DNA of 64,000 nucleotides from Bacillus inaquosorum KCTC 13429 (GTDB lineage Bacteria; Bacillota; Bacilli; Bacillales; Bacillaceae). Every line of letters begins with the position of its first letter. The first letter of the stretch is position 1. This document shows positions 18,105 through 28,409 of this stretch, piece by piece. The position numbers and the translations under genes were made by a program. The stretch spans positions 124,001-188,000 of the forward strand of contig NZ_AMXN01000008.1 of assembly GCF_000332645.1 (NCBI RefSeq), given 5' to 3'. The notes beneath the pieces were generated by a model that saw only the letters and a list, made by a program, of their open reading frames with translations, ran no database searches and was not told the DNA's origin.

Positions 18105-19259
18105 TTATTTTATAAATAGCTGATCCAATGCCTTCTTTGCGTTCTCTCTCGCTGTTTCAGCTGTATCAGCCGCAGAAAGCGCAACCGCCATACGGCGTCC
18201 GGCTTTCGTTATCGGCTTACCAAATACGCGAACTTGTGTCTTCGGAACTGCCAGTGCGTTTTCCAGTCCTTCAACAGTGTAATCCACTGATTCTTCCGGT
18301 GCTTTGAGGGGCCGGCTGGCGCCAGGAGAAAGCTGTGTGATTTCTGTAATCGGAAAGCCGAGAATCGCACGAACATGCAGCGCAAATTCTGACAAATTTT
18401 GCGTCACCAGCGTGACAAGGCCCGTATCATGCGGACGAGGTGATACCTCACTGAAATACACCTTATCTTTCGCAAGGAACAGCTCAACGCCAAACAGGCC
18501 GTATCCGCCAAGCTCATCTGTAATGGCTTTCGCAATATGCTTCGCTTCTTCCATTTGCTGCTCTGTCATATGATGAGGCTGCCATGATTCGATATAATCT
18601 CCGTCCTTTTGCACATGACCGATCGGCTCACAAAATGTCGTGCCGTTTACCGCACGTACGGTTAAGAGCGTAATTTCTGATTCGAATGGAATAAACTCCT
18701 CAACGATCACGCGGCCGTTTTTCACCCGTCCGCCTTCCATCGCCGTCTCCCAGCAGCTCTCTAAATCTGTTTCAGAGCGGCACACGCTTTGCCCTTTTCC
18801 AGAAGAACTCATCAATGGTTTAACGACACAAGGGAAGCCGATCTGAGCTGCCGCTTGTACAAATTCCTCATATGTATTCGCGAATTCATAGCCAGCGGTC
18901 GCAAGTCCGAGCGTTTCCGCCGCTAGCCGTCTGATGCCTTCACGGTCCATCGTCAGCTTCGCCGCACGCGCATTCGGGATGACGTGAAACCCTTCCTCTT
19001 CAAGCTTCAGCAATTCATCCGTCGCGATGGCCTCAACCTCAGGCACAATCAAATCCGGCTTTTCTTTCTCAATAATGGTTCTGATCTGTTCGCGGTCCAG
19101 CATATCAACGACATAGCTGTTATGCGCGACCTGCATCGCCGGAGCATGCTCGTAACTGTCAACCGCCACCGTCTGTACCCCAAGACGCTGGGCTTCAATC
19201 ACTACCTCTTTTCCTAACTCACCTGAACCTAACAATAAAACCTTCTTTGATTGATACAT
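18105..19259 (-). CDS. purT: Formate-dependent GAR transformylase PurT
   Basis: Uses formate and ATP to formylate glycinamide ribonucleotide, the folate-independent route in purine synthesis. It has 384 residues with an N-terminal Rossmann-like part ([20 protein letters not shown]), the ATP-grasp core ([34 protein letters not shown]) and a C-terminal cap ([15 protein letters not shown]). The start is the ATG after AGGAGGGGC; ten upstream codons are not used. Confidence 0.95.
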   Translation of the reverse strand: MYQSKKVLLLGSGELGKEVVIEAQRLGVQTVAVDSYEHAPAMQVAHNSYVVDMLDREQIRTIIEKEKPDLIVPEVEAIATDELLKLEEEGFHVIPNARAAKLTMDREGIRRLAAETLGLATAGYEFANTYEEFVQAAAQIGFPCVVKPLMSSSGKGQSVCRSETDLESCWETAMEGGRVKNGRVIVEEFIPFESEITLLTVRAVNGTTFCEPIGHVQKDGDYIESWQPHHMTEQQMEEAKHIAKAITDELGGYGLFGVELFLAKDKVYFSEVSPRPHDTGLVTLVTQNLSEFALHVRAILGFPITEITQLSPGASRPLKAPEESVDYTVEGLENALAVPKTQVRVFGKPITKAGRRMAVALSAADTAETARENAKKALDQLFIK

Positions 19260-19433
19260 CTTTGCCCCTCCTATCTGTTTCCCAACCATTATAACTGAAA
19301 TATTCGAAAAATAAATTTTTATTAAAAAGACAAAATAATAACGGCCTTAATTTGTATCTTGAGCAAAAAATATTCACAAATGTTGTGCAGATAAAGTTAT
19401 TATTGAAGAATAAAAATCTTTGCATTCTTAATC

Positions 19434-19462
19434 GAAAGCAGACCAATAACGGGTCTGCTTTC
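19434..19462. repeat. Perfect 11-bp inverted repeat between purT and ybfI
   Basis: GAAAGCAGACC and GGTCTGCTTTC separated by 7 bases. No proper T-tract follows on either strand (TCTATTCC on plus), so it may be a weak terminator or an operator for a nearby regulator. Confidence 0.6.
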
Positions 19463-19550
19463 TCTATTCCAAACAGCAACATCATACAAGAAATCCCCAA
19501 AAATCATGCTACACTTAACCCAAGACCACCACACCGACAGGAGGCATCCC

Positions 19551-20378
19551 ATGCAAAACGAAACCCGAACACTGCAACTTGACCCGCATCTTCATATAGA
19601 AGCCTACCGCTTCAAGGGGATTATGCAAAAATTCCCGAACCACTTCCACGATTATTATGTGATTGGCTTTATTGAAAAAGGACAGCGGTATCTGGCCTGC
19701 CAAGATCAAGAATATATCATCAATCCAGGTGATCTTCTCCTCTTTAACCCCCGTGACACGCATAGCTGTGAGCAGATTGACGGGCGGACGCTTGATTATC
19801 GGTGTATCAATGTGATGCCCGATGTCATGGAGAAGGCGGTCGAAGAGATTACGGGCGCCGGGCATCTCCCTTATTTCTCCCAGCATGTGTTATTCCGCCA
19901 CGAGCTGACATCCAGCCTGCAGGAATTGCACATTCTGATTTCCGAGAAAAAGCAGGCTTTGCGCAAGGAGGAGCTGTTTCTTCATTTGCTGGAAGAGCTG
20001 ATCCGCCGTTATTCAGACGTCACGTTCCTCAACAGCATTCCGGAACCATCCGACGAAGTCAAAATGGTTTGCGGATTTCTAGAAAAACATTACGCTGAGA
20101 ACGTTACGCTCAATGATTTGAGTGAATTAACAGGCTGGAGCAAATATCATTTATTGCGTTCATTTACAAAACAAAAAGGAATTACGCCTAATAGCTACCT
20201 GGAGACAATCCGGATTAATCAAGCGAAAAAACTCCTTGAACAAGGGGTAAGACCGATCGATGCGGCATTTCAGACAGGATTCAGCGATCAAAGCCATATG
20301 ACGAAGTTTTTCAAACGGCAGGTGGGGCTGACGCCGAAGCAATACATGAAGATTTTTGAAAAGGAGCTTCAAAGATGA
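19551..20378 (+). CDS. ybfI: AraC-family regulator YbfI
   Basis: A 275-residue regulator with an N-terminal cupin-like arm ([19 protein letters not shown] ... [11 protein letters not shown]) and a C-terminal AraC DNA-binding domain (about 175-272; [19 protein letters not shown] and [20 protein letters not shown]). The start is the ATG after AGGAGGCATCCC. It overlaps ybfH by 4 bases, so it very likely regulates, and is coexpressed with, that exporter. The ligand is unknown. Confidence 0.88.
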   Translation: MQNETRTLQLDPHLHIEAYRFKGIMQKFPNHFHDYYVIGFIEKGQRYLACQDQEYIINPGDLLLFNPRDTHSCEQIDGRTLDYRCINVMPDVMEKAVEEITGAGHLPYFSQHVLFRHELTSSLQELHILISEKKQALRKEELFLHLLEELIRRYSDVTFLNSIPEPSDEVKMVCGFLEKHYAENVTLNDLSELTGWSKYHLLRSFTKQKGITPNSYLETIRINQAKKLLEQGVRPIDAAFQTGFSDQSHMTKFFKRQVGLTPKQYMKIFEKELQR

Positions 20379-21319
20379 GCATCACACAAAGAGAAACGGC
20401 CGGGCATACCGCAGCCATTGTGACCATTCTGATTTGGGGGACGACCTTTATTTCGACAAAGGTGCTGCTGGCTGATTTTACGCCAATGGAAATATTATTT
20501 TACCGGTTTTTGATGGGCTTTATTGCTCTTATTCTCGTACGTCCCAAAATGATTCCATTCAAAAACTGGCGGAAGGAGCTGTTATTTGCCGGGGCAGGTT
20601 TATTTGGCGTAACACTTTACTTTTTATTAGAAAATATAGCCCTTACGTATACATACGCTTCAAATGTCGGCATGATTGTGTCCATTATCCCGATGATTAC
20701 TGCTGTACTGGCTCACTTTCTGCTTGAAGGCGAAAAATTGCGGCTGACTTTTTTCATTGGATTTGGGGCAGCACTGATCGGGCTTTTATTGATTACGTTC
20801 AACGGCAATGTCGTACTGCGTCTGAATCCGTTCGGAGACATCATGGCAGTCGGTGCCGCTCTCGTGTTTGGAGGCTACTCGATTTTCATGAAAAAATTAA
20901 GCGCGTACGATTATCACATCATCGAGCTGACACAGAGAGTGTTTTTGTACGGTTTGTTGTTTATGGTTCCCGCTTTATTTTTGTTCGACTTCCATTTTGA
21001 CCTGAGCCGATTTTCATCCGCTTCAAATGTACTCAATATGCTCTTCCTCGGCATCGGTGCTTCCGCCCTGTGTTTCGCCACATGGAATTACTCAGTCGGC
21101 GTGCTCGGCGCCGTCAAATCCAGCGCGTATATTTACATGGTCCCGGTCATCACAATCGCCGCTTCCATCCTGTTCCTGCACGAAAACATGACCTGGATCG
21201 CTCTTCTGGGAGGTGCGCTTACACTTTTAGGCCTCTACATTTCAGAGCTGAAACCGAAGGCGAAGCTGATGGAGAACGGATTTAAAAAAGATGCTTATAT
21301 CAGTCATCACAAGAAATAA
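20375..21319 (+). CDS. ybfH: EamA/DMT-family transporter YbfH
   Basis: A 314-residue drug/metabolite transporter with two EamA repeats of five helices each (repeat boundary near residue 145) and the typical first-helix [16 protein letters not shown]. It is translationally coupled to ybfI. Such regulator-exporter pairs often handle amino acids or toxic metabolites, but no substrate can be assigned here. In 168, ybfE-ybfF-ybfG lie nearby; none is present after this gene. Confidence 0.85.
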   Translation: MSITQRETAGHTAAIVTILIWGTTFISTKVLLADFTPMEILFYRFLMGFIALILVRPKMIPFKNWRKELLFAGAGLFGVTLYFLLENIALTYTYASNVGMIVSIIPMITAVLAHFLLEGEKLRLTFFIGFGAALIGLLLITFNGNVVLRLNPFGDIMAVGAALVFGGYSIFMKKLSAYDYHIIELTQRVFLYGLLFMVPALFLFDFHFDLSRFSSASNVLNMLFLGIGASALCFATWNYSVGVLGAVKSSAYIYMVPVITIAASILFLHENMTWIALLGGALTLLGLYISELKPKAKLMENGFKKDAYISHHKK

Positions 21320-21382
21320 ATGACCTTCAACAAAGATCCGCCAGCTTAGCACGGTATAATCCACCTTAGTATAAGAAAAAAT

Positions 21383-21423
21383 ACAAAAAGGCATCTCTGA
21401 ATAATACAAAACCAGAGATGCTC
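21383..21423 (-). terminator. Terminator of ybfA-ybfB
   Basis: Minus strand GCATCTCTG / CAGAGATGC stem, 13-base loop, then CTTTTT. Confidence 0.8.
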
Positions 21424-21430
21424 CTTCTCT

Positions 21431-22681
21431 TTATCCCTTCTCCACAACAGCCGCACTGTCACGTATGACCGACGCGGGCTCCCTCAGCATCGCATTCATC
21501 ACGCTCGCCAGCACGAGCATCCCAATCGACAAATAAAAAGCCAGTGTATACTCACCCGTTACAGTATAGATGACGCCGGGCACATATGCGCCGAGTGCCG
21601 AGCCGATTTGATGGGCGAGTGACAGCCAGCCGATCATGAGGCCGATCGAGTAGTTTTGAAAGTACTGGGTGGCGAGCATCTGAGTCGGTGCTACCGTTGC
21701 GAAGTCCACTAATCCAAACAAAATGGCAAAGGCTAACAGCAAGTAGGGCTCGTGGCTGTAAATCAGAATCACGATCGACAGCGCGCGCACCGCATATAAA
21801 AAGCACAGGATTTTCCGGCTGCTCCACCGATCAGCAACAATTCCGGACAGTAAGATTCCAGCGATATTAAAGCCGGCGAGCAGACTGACAGCTGCACTTG
21901 TGACTGTCGTTGAAAAGCCGTGATCATGAGAAAACGGAATCAAATGGGTATCCATCAGCCCAACGGTCGTAAATCCGCAAATCAAAAACGGCAAAATCAA
22001 AAACCAGAATTGTCTCATGCGAAACATCCCGGTCACTGAAAGAGCTGTTGTTTTGGGTGCTGTTTCTTTTTCCGCTTCAGCCAGCCCGCCTATTGGCTCT
22101 GCATTCTTTTCTGAAGGATTGTTCCGCAGCAGCAGTGCAGCCGGAAAGACAATCACCATTAACAACAACCCCAACACTACAACCGTCAGCTTCCAGCTAA
22201 ACCAATGGATCAGCATGAGTGAGCCAGGAACAAGAAGCATCTGCCCCGCCCCAAAGCCTGCTTCCATGATCCCAAAGGCTAGTCCCCGCTTTTTGCTGAA
22301 CCAATTGACGACTAATACACTTGCGGCCACATTCGACGCTCCGCCAACGCCAAGCGAGACACCCAGCCCATAAAGCAGAAACAGCTGCCAAGGCGAAGTG
22401 ACAAAGTATGTTAAGAAAATGCTGACTCCTGTCAGTAACGCACTCCATGACAAAACTGCCCGAGCACCCCATTTGTCCACAAGCCGCCCGATCACAGGCT
22501 GTGATATGCCATAAACAATAAAACTCAGCGTAGAAATCAGCGAGATGGTGCCTCTATCCATTGAAAACTGCCGTTCCCATGGCTCCACAAATGCACCAAA
22601 CGACAGACGCACGCCCTGAACGGCCAATAAGATCAAAAAGGTGACGGAAACGATGATCCAAGCATAGTGCAGTCTTTTCAT
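21431..22681 (-). CDS. ybfB: MFS transporter YbfB
   Basis: A 416-residue major facilitator permease with twelve helices, of the monocarboxylate/oxalate-formate-like type (helix-2/3 loop [14 protein letters not shown]; later [12 protein letters not shown]). Its ATG overlaps the ybfA stop codon by 4 bases, making a MarR-regulator/transporter operon. The substrate is unknown. Confidence 0.85.
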   Translation of the reverse strand: MKRLHYAWIIVSVTFLILLAVQGVRLSFGAFVEPWERQFSMDRGTISLISTLSFIVYGISQPVIGRLVDKWGARAVLSWSALLTGVSIFLTYFVTSPWQLFLLYGLGVSLGVGGASNVAASVLVVNWFSKKRGLAFGIMEAGFGAGQMLLVPGSLMLIHWFSWKLTVVVLGLLLMVIVFPAALLLRNNPSEKNAEPIGGLAEAEKETAPKTTALSVTGMFRMRQFWFLILPFLICGFTTVGLMDTHLIPFSHDHGFSTTVTSAAVSLLAGFNIAGILLSGIVADRWSSRKILCFLYAVRALSIVILIYSHEPYLLLAFAILFGLVDFATVAPTQMLATQYFQNYSIGLMIGWLSLAHQIGSALGAYVPGVIYTVTGEYTLAFYLSIGMLVLASVMNAMLREPASVIRDSAAVVEKG

Positions 22682-23601
22682 GACAGCTCCAGATCCCACC
22701 GTTCTTCTGTCAGACGCTGTCCCCATAATGGCGCTTCTTTTTTCACTTCACTTACCCTGAATCCAAATTTTTCGTAGAGCGGACGAGCCTCAGCCATGGT
22801 GCTCACCGTCCAAAGGAAAATGCGTTCAAACTTCATGTCTCGGCAGTATGCAAGTAGATGCTCCATCAATTGAGTGCCGAGCCCTCTGCCTCGAAAAGCG
22901 GCATCAACGAGGAACCATCTGAGCTGCACTGTCTGTTCATCATGTTTGACCAACCCGACACATCCGGCAAATTTCCCGCCGCTTTCCGCGATCCATATGT
23001 TTTCGATTTCCGCATCAAATGTCTCATGAAGATAAGCTAAAAACGTGTCGTCCCAGCCATGAGCCTCCGCATAAAAGTGTCTCTGTTTTTCGATGAGAAG
23101 CTGAAGATCATCCGAAAGAAAATAATCTCTAATCGATATGTCTGGCGTTCTGGAAGAAAGCGACTGTGAAAGGATCGCTTCAATTTCTGCCATCGCTTCC
23201 GCAAGCTTGTGCTGGTCCTTTTGGTCAATTTCATTCAGCATCAGTTCCACTTGTTCGTTGGCTTTCTCCTCCAGCTTTTTATAAATCGTTTTCCCCGTTT
23301 CCGTGACATAAATATAATGGTGGCGGGCGTCATCTTTGCTCCTTTGTTTATAGATCAAATCTTCTTTTTCAAACTGTTTCAAAATCCTGCTGACATATCC
23401 CCGGTCAAGCCCAAGCTTATCCTGAAGGGCTTTTGCGGTACAATGAGGCGTATTATAAATTTCAAATAAAATCCTTGTTTCTGTTAAGGAAAACGGGCTG
23501 TCGTAAATGTGCTCATTAAGGAAGCCAAGAACATTCGTGTAGAATCGATTGAACTTTCTGAATTTTAATCCGACAGTTGATTCGCTGGTTTTCAAACTCA
23601 T
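22678..23601 (-). CDS. ybfA: MarR-GNAT fusion regulator YbfA
   Basis: A 307-residue fusion protein. The N-terminal winged-helix MarR domain (1-150) includes [30 protein letters not shown]. The C-terminal GNAT acetyltransferase (about 155-305) includes [23 protein letters not shown] (acetyl-CoA loop) and [12 protein letters not shown]. Such fusions may sense or modify a small molecule exported by the partner transporter YbfB. It starts at ATG in GTGGGGATG; the upstream GTG is less likely. Its leader forms one arm of the large inverted repeat upstream. Confidence 0.88.
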   Translation of the reverse strand: MSLKTSESTVGLKFRKFNRFYTNVLGFLNEHIYDSPFSLTETRILFEIYNTPHCTAKALQDKLGLDRGYVSRILKQFEKEDLIYKQRSKDDARHHYIYVTETGKTIYKKLEEKANEQVELMLNEIDQKDQHKLAEAMAEIEAILSQSLSSRTPDISIRDYFLSDDLQLLIEKQRHFYAEAHGWDDTFLAYLHETFDAEIENIWIAESGGKFAGCVGLVKHDEQTVQLRWFLVDAAFRGRGLGTQLMEHLLAYCRDMKFERIFLWTVSTMAEARPLYEKFGFRVSEVKKEAPLWGQRLTEERWDLELS

Positions 23602-23681
23602 CCCCACTTTCTTATATCGTTGATTAAGTCAATTATAATCAAATATAGTTGCCATAGTCAACGATATGTTAGAAAGTGGGG
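23602..23681. repeat. Large inverted repeat flanking the ybfA promoter
   Basis: Left arm 23602-23623 and right arm 23658-23681 are complementary over 21 pairs. The core ATATCGTTGA / TCAACGATAT and the outer CCCCACTTTCT / AGAAAGTGGGG are perfect; the joint is T on one side and GTT on the other. The 34-bp centre holds promoter elements. A likely regulator binding region for YbfA. Confidence 0.75.
23626..23662 (-). promoter_or_regulatory. Sigma-A promoter of ybfA
   Basis: Minus strand TTGACT, an 18-bp spacer and TATAAT. On the plus strand TTGATT-N18-TATAGT occupies almost the same bases, so the repeat holds back-to-back promoter-like sequences. Confidence 0.55.
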
Positions 23682-23686
23682 CATTT

Positions 23687-23935
23687 TCATTTTCCTGAAG
23701 CTTTTCTTTTCCTGATCACAATCAATGTGATATAGGATAAAGCCAGCGAAACCAAGCTATAGACAACAACCCACCCTAAAAATGATTCGTTAAAAATGGT
23801 AAAAGTGAGCACTAACGAAATGAGCAGACTAAGCATTGGCATGAGATACACGTTTTTACAAACACAAGTCCCGGCAACCGATATCAATATAATCCCTAAC
23901 GGTAAAATACCGAATGCAATATCTAATTCATCCAC
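23687..23935 (-). CDS. ybeF: Small membrane protein YbeF
   Basis: Eighty-two residues with three hydrophobic helices (FGILPLGIILISVAG; VYLMPMLSLLISLVLTF; WVVVYSLVSLALSYITLIVI) and a basic tail RKRKASGK. A GTG start preceded by GGAGG is taken; a TTG two codons earlier is also possible. It lies upstream of ybfA in the same direction. No function can be assigned. Confidence 0.7.
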   Translation of the reverse strand: MDELDIAFGILPLGIILISVAGTCVCKNVYLMPMLSLLISLVLTFTIFNESFLGWVVVYSLVSLALSYITLIVIRKRKASGK

Positions 23936-24031
23936 CTGCAACAGCCTCCCTCCAAATTTTTATGCTGCCTGCAAAAAAACATAACCGCAATAAGTAAGAA
24001 GAATTTTAAAATCCAATTAGAAAATTACCCG

Positions 24032-24060
24032 TTTACAATCACTCCGGACTATGATAATTT
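24032..24060 (+). promoter_or_regulatory. Promoter region of glpT-glpQ
   Basis: TTTACA at 24032-24037 with GATAAT (15-bp spacer) or TAATTT (17-bp spacer) downstream. The exact -10 is uncertain. Confidence 0.45.
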
Positions 24061-24061
24061 A

Positions 24062-24075
24062 AGAAAGCGCTATCA
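24062..24075. promoter_or_regulatory. CcpA cre site at the glpT start
   Basis: AGAAAGCGCTATCA matches the cre consensus except at the first base and overlaps the predicted transcription start, a repressing position. Confidence 0.7.
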
Positions 24076-24104
24076 CGATAAGTTAATAGCTTGGATGGAG
24101 ATGA

Positions 24105-24165
24105 GGAGAGCCAGGAATCAATCCCCTTTTTAACAAGGGGTGTTTTCTGGCTCTTTTTATTTTTC
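24105..24165 (+). promoter_or_regulatory. GlpP-type antitermination leader of glpT
   Basis: A long leader hairpin (AGAGCCAG / CTGGCTCT outer stem; TCCCC / GGGG inner stem) followed by TTTTTATTTTT, about 55 bases before the glpT start. In B. subtilis the GlpP protein with glycerol 3-phosphate overrides such a terminator before glpT. Confidence 0.75.
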
Positions 24166-24218
24166 AGAAAGGAGGCACACCACACATCCAGCACATACAG
24201 CAAAGGAGGATGATTTTG

Positions 24219-25553
24219 ATGTTTCATATATTTAAACCGGCTCCTCATATTGAGAGACTGGATGATTCAAAGACGGATGCGGCTTATAAAAGACTAAGGC
24301 TGCAAGTATTCATTGGTATTTTCATCGGCTACGCAGGCTACTACCTGCTGCGGAAAAACTTTGCCTTTGCCATTCCTTATCTGCAGGAACAGGGGTTTTC
24401 AAAAACAGAACTGGGCTTAGTGCTGGCCGCTGTGTCGATTGCGTACGGTTTCAGCAAATTTATTATGGGCATGGTGTCTGATCGCTGTAACCCAAGGTAT
24501 TTTCTTGCGACAGGCTTATTTTTATCAGCAATTGTTAATATCCTTTTCGTTTCAATGCCTTGGGTGACTTCGAGCGTCACCATCATGTTTATCTTTATGT
24601 TTATCAACGGATGGTTTCAAGGAATGGGCTGGCCGCCATGCGGAAGGACGATGGCCCATTGGTTTTCCATTAGTGAACGCGGCACCAAAATGTCGATCTG
24701 GAATGTCGCCCATAACATAGGCGGCGGAATTCTCGCACCGCTTGTCACTCTTGGCATCGCGATGTTCGTGACTTGGAAAAGCGTGTTTTTCTTCCCTGCC
24801 ATCATTGCCATTATCATTTCATTTTTGATTGTTTTATTGGTGCGCGATACGCCTCAATCTTGCGGACTTCCGCCAATTGAAGAGTATCGGAATGACTATC
24901 CAAAACACGCTTTTAAAAATCAGGAAAAAGAATTAACAACAAAAGAAATTCTTTTTCAATATGTACTGAACAATAAATTTCTTTGGTACATCGCGTTTGC
25001 CAATGTATTTGTTTATTTCGTGCGGTACGGCGTGGTTGACTGGGCGCCTACTTACTTAACAGAAGCCAAAGGCTTTTCTCCTGAAGACTCGCGCTGGTCG
25101 TATTTTCTTTACGAATACGCCGGCATACCGGGAACCATCTTGTGCGGATGGATCAGTGACCGATTCTTCAAAAGCCGACGGGCACCGGCAGGCGTTTTGT
25201 TTATGGCGGGCGTTTTCATTGCCGTATTGGTGTACTGGCTGAATCCGGCCGGCAATCCGCTGGTAGACAACATCGCCCTGATCAGCATCGGCTTCTTAAT
25301 CTACGGACCTGTTATGCTGATCGGCCTGCAAGCGATTGATCTCGCGCCTAAAAAAGCAGCCGGAACTGCAGCCGGTTTGACCGGATTTTTCGGATACATC
25401 GGCGGATCTGCTTTCGCAAACGCCATTATGGGCTTTGTCGTTGACCGGTTTGATTGGAACGGCGGCTTTATTATGCTGATCTCTTCCTGCATTCTTGCTA
25501 TCGTCTTTTTAGCTATGACGTGGAATACAGGAAAACGGGCTGAGCACGTTTAA
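24219..25553 (+). CDS. glpT: Glycerol-3-phosphate permease GlpT
   Basis: A 444-residue organophosphate:phosphate antiporter of the major facilitator superfamily that exchanges glycerol 3-phosphate for phosphate. The sequence is almost identical to GlpT of 168 (e.g. [22 protein letters not shown] segment, [18 protein letters not shown]). The ATG at 24219 is 9 bases after GGAGG; the earlier ATG at 24210 abuts that site. It is cotranscribed with glpQ. Confidence 0.95.
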   Translation: MFHIFKPAPHIERLDDSKTDAAYKRLRLQVFIGIFIGYAGYYLLRKNFAFAIPYLQEQGFSKTELGLVLAAVSIAYGFSKFIMGMVSDRCNPRYFLATGLFLSAIVNILFVSMPWVTSSVTIMFIFMFINGWFQGMGWPPCGRTMAHWFSISERGTKMSIWNVAHNIGGGILAPLVTLGIAMFVTWKSVFFFPAIIAIIISFLIVLLVRDTPQSCGLPPIEEYRNDYPKHAFKNQEKELTTKEILFQYVLNNKFLWYIAFANVFVYFVRYGVVDWAPTYLTEAKGFSPEDSRWSYFLYEYAGIPGTILCGWISDRFFKSRRAPAGVLFMAGVFIAVLVYWLNPAGNPLVDNIALISIGFLIYGPVMLIGLQAIDLAPKKAAGTAAGLTGFFGYIGGSAFANAIMGFVVDRFDWNGGFIMLISSCILAIVFLAMTWNTGKRAEHV

Positions 25554-25651
25554 GAAAGAAACATAAAAGATTAATAGTTTTCCAACACGCCGTTTACATC
25601 TGTTTTTTAATATGAAAGACAGGTACTGCCTATCTATAAGGAGGAGAAATC

Positions 25652-26542
25652 ATGCAAAAAAATAGAATACTGGCCCTGGTTCTTCTGTCGCTGGGCTTAC
25701 TCTCATTTATGGTAACACCAGTGTCGGCAGCGTCAAAAGGAAACCTGCTGTCACCTGACCGTATCCTGACGGTTGCGCACAGAGGGGCTTCCGGATATGT
25801 GCCTGAGCACACGATCCTGTCTTACGAAACCGCTCAGAAAATGAAAGCAGACTATATTGAACTGGATCTACAAATGACAAAAGACGGCAAATTGATTGTC
25901 ATGCATGATGAAAAACTGGACCGCACCACAAACGGAACGGGCTGGGTGAAAGACCATACGCTTGCGGACATTAAGAAACTTGATGCCGGTTCTTGGTTTA
26001 ATGAAGCCTATCCGGAAAAAGCAAAGCCGAAGTACGCCGGCCTTAAAGTTCCTACATTAGATGAAGTATTAAACCGTTTCGGAAAACACGCGAACTACTA
26101 CATTGAAACAAAATCGCCTGACACCTACCCAGGCATGGAAGAAAAACTGATCGCTTCTTTACAGAAACATAAATTACTAGGCAAACATGCTAAGCCCGGC
26201 CAAGTAATCATTCAATCGTTCAGCAAAGAAAGTCTGGTAAAAATCCATCAATTACAGCCAAACCTGCCAACTGTTCAATTGCTGGAAGCCAAACAAATGG
26301 CGTCAATGACAGATGCTGACCTGGAAGAAATCAAAACATACGCTGTCGGTGCGGGTCCGGATTATAAAGCACTGAATGCTGAAAACGTCAGCATGATCCG
26401 CAGCCACGGCCTACTGCTTCACCCTTACACAGTCAATACAGAAGCAGATATGCGCCGCCTGCTTGACTGGGGAGTGACAGGAGTGTTCACAAATTACCCT
26501 GATGTCTTCCAGCACGTTAAAAAAGACTACAAAAAAGCTTAG
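25652..26542 (+). CDS. glpQ: Secreted glycerophosphodiester phosphodiesterase GlpQ
   Basis: Hydrolyses glycerophosphodiesters outside the membrane to glycerol 3-phosphate, which GlpT imports; in B. subtilis it also attacks teichoic acid. It has 296 residues with a signal peptide (ALVLLSLGLLSFMVTPVSA). Catalytic and metal residues lie in AHRGASGYVPEHT and ELDLQMTKDGKLIVMHDE. It ends inside a perfect palindromic terminator. Confidence 0.95.
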   Translation: MQKNRILALVLLSLGLLSFMVTPVSAASKGNLLSPDRILTVAHRGASGYVPEHTILSYETAQKMKADYIELDLQMTKDGKLIVMHDEKLDRTTNGTGWVKDHTLADIKKLDAGSWFNEAYPEKAKPKYAGLKVPTLDEVLNRFGKHANYYIETKSPDTYPGMEEKLIASLQKHKLLGKHAKPGQVIIQSFSKESLVKIHQLQPNLPTVQLLEAKQMASMTDADLEEIKTYAVGAGPDYKALNAENVSMIRSHGLLLHPYTVNTEADMRRLLDWGVTGVFTNYPDVFQHVKKDYKKA

Positions 26543-26567
26543 AATCCTAGGATTCTAAGCTTTTTCT
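26531..26567. terminator. Bidirectional terminator glpQ / Na-Pi cotransporter
   Basis: A 26-bp perfect palindrome (half-site AGCTTAGAATCCT) at 26536-26561, with A-run before and T-run after. It contains the glpQ stop codon. Confidence 0.85.
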
Positions 26568-28195
26568 TATTGATTTTCACCAATAACCGCTTCAGCAATA
26601 TTCACCGCATGATCTCCGATACGCTCCAGGTTGCTGATCATATCAACAAAGACGATGCCTGCTTGTCCAGTGCACAGCCCTTCATTCAGACGGATAATAT
26701 GCTTTTTGCGAAGCTTCCGTTCCATTTTGTCAATATCATCTTCTTTTTCAATGACTTGTTCAGCTATCTTCACATCATTGTGGCGCAATGCTTCCATAGA
26801 CGCCTTCACAGTAGAAATCGTCAAATCCATCATTTCCGTTAAATCCGCCATGGCAGATTCAGTGATAACCACACGATGCGCCTGCTGATATTCAATCAGT
26901 TCAATCACATTTTCGAAGTGGTCGCCGATTCTTTCAATGTCTCTGACGGTGTCCATCAGCATATGATGCTCCTCAGACTCGTGCTCTGAGAGAGAACTTG
27001 AAGAAAGCTCGATCAAATAATCGGTAATTTTCCGGTCAAGATTGTTAACCGCATCCTCTATCTGATAAGCATTCGCCGCGTATTTTGTCTGTTTTGTCAC
27101 TAAAAACTGTTTTGTAACCTCCAGCCCCTGCACCGCAAAGTTCCCCATTTGCAGCACTTCTTCTTTTGCTTGTCCGAGAGCAATAGATGGAGATTGCTCG
27201 ATAAAAATCGGATCAAGGTGTGACTTGTATTCCACCATTGAATCCTTGCCCGGAATCAGCTTTGTTACGATCAAAGCCAATAACCCGACAAAAGGAAGCT
27301 GTATAATCGTATTGGTTGTATTAAAGATTCCGTGTGCGAAAGCAATCGTCATCTTCGGATCAAGCCCCATCGAAGTCTGAAGCGATAAGATTAGTGCGGT
27401 AAACGGTTTAAGCAAAATCAGGAAAATCGCTGTTCCGATAAGGTTAAACAGCACATGAGTAGCCGCGGCACGTCTCGCTGCAACAGATGCGCCAAGAGAC
27501 GCAAGCACCGCTGTGATCGTCGTCCCGATATTATCCCCGAATAACACCGGCAGCGCGCCGTTAATATCAATCAGCCCATCTGAAAATAAACCTTGCAGGA
27601 TACCAATCGTGGCACTGGAACTTTGCACGAGAACCGTAAACAAAGTCCCAATGACAACACCCAGAACCGGATTGGTGCTCATACTAACAGTTAAATCATG
27701 AAAGGCCTCAAGTGAACGGAGCGGTTTCATGCCGCCGCTCATTAGCTCCAGCCCATAAAACAATGCTCCGAACCCAAACACAATCTGGCCCGCATTTTGC
27801 ACATTTTTATGCTTAAAGAAAAACAGTAAAAATCCGCCGACAGCAATAATCGGCAATGCATAGGCCCCTATGTCAATTCCGATAATAAACGCAGTAACCG
27901 TTGTTCCAATATTGGCTCCCATAATGACGCCAATGGCCTGGCGAAGCGTCATAAAGCCCGCACTGACAAGCCCTACAGTGATAACCGTTGTTCCGGAACT
28001 GCTCTGAATCAAAACCGTCACAATGATCCCTGCCAATACACCCATCAGTGGATTGCTTGTAAAACGGTCTAAAATATTTCTTAATCTATCTCCAGCCGAT
28101 TTCTGAAGTCCGTCTCCCATGAACTTAATCCCAATCAGGAAAATACCAAGACCCCCGAGAAACTCAAACAGTAATGTTTGTACATCAATCGCCAA
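26567..28195 (-). CDS. Na/Pi cotransporter with PhoU-like domain (NptA/YjbB family)
   Basis: A 542-residue sodium/phosphate cotransporter family II protein. Two inverted repeats carry the QSSS motif (VLIQSSSGTTVITVGL and VLVQSSSATIGILQGL). About eight helices are followed by a cytoplasmic PhoU-like helical domain (about 340-542; DTVRDIERIGDHFENVIEL, ISNLERIGDHAVNIAEA). The ribosome-binding site AGAGGTG fits a TTG start at 28195; an earlier in-frame GTG lies inside that site. I do not remember this gene next to glpQ in 168, so it may be lineage-specific. It may export or import phosphate beside the glycerol-phosphate genes. Confidence 0.85.
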   Translation of the reverse strand: MAIDVQTLLFEFLGGLGIFLIGIKFMGDGLQKSAGDRLRNILDRFTSNPLMGVLAGIIVTVLIQSSSGTTVITVGLVSAGFMTLRQAIGVIMGANIGTTVTAFIIGIDIGAYALPIIAVGGFLLFFFKHKNVQNAGQIVFGFGALFYGLELMSGGMKPLRSLEAFHDLTVSMSTNPVLGVVIGTLFTVLVQSSSATIGILQGLFSDGLIDINGALPVLFGDNIGTTITAVLASLGASVAARRAAATHVLFNLIGTAIFLILLKPFTALILSLQTSMGLDPKMTIAFAHGIFNTTNTIIQLPFVGLLALIVTKLIPGKDSMVEYKSHLDPIFIEQSPSIALGQAKEEVLQMGNFAVQGLEVTKQFLVTKQTKYAANAYQIEDAVNNLDRKITDYLIELSSSSLSEHESEEHHMLMDTVRDIERIGDHFENVIELIEYQQAHRVVITESAMADLTEMMDLTISTVKASMEALRHNDVKIAEQVIEKEDDIDKMERKLRKKHIIRLNEGLCTGQAGIVFVDMISNLERIGDHAVNIAEAVIGENQ

Positions 28196-28370
28196 CGCTT
28201 TCACCTCTGTCTCGACATATTCAGCAAAACTCCCTACGATTATGTTTCAAGTTCATATGATTGTAAATGAATCCTCGGACAAATTTACACTAAATTAACA
28301 ATCGGCCTTTTAAGTCCAAATCACATTTACATTGGTGTAACATTTTGCGCCTGACGATGACCAAATCGGC

Positions 28371-28407
28371 ACAAAAAAACCTTGCGCTGTGGGCGCAAGG
28401 TTTTTTC
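28371..28407 (-). terminator. Terminator of ybeC
   Basis: ACCTTGCGC / GCGCAAGGT stem with T-runs on both sides, placed right after the ybeC stop on the minus strand. Confidence 0.88.
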
Positions 28408-28409
28408 AT

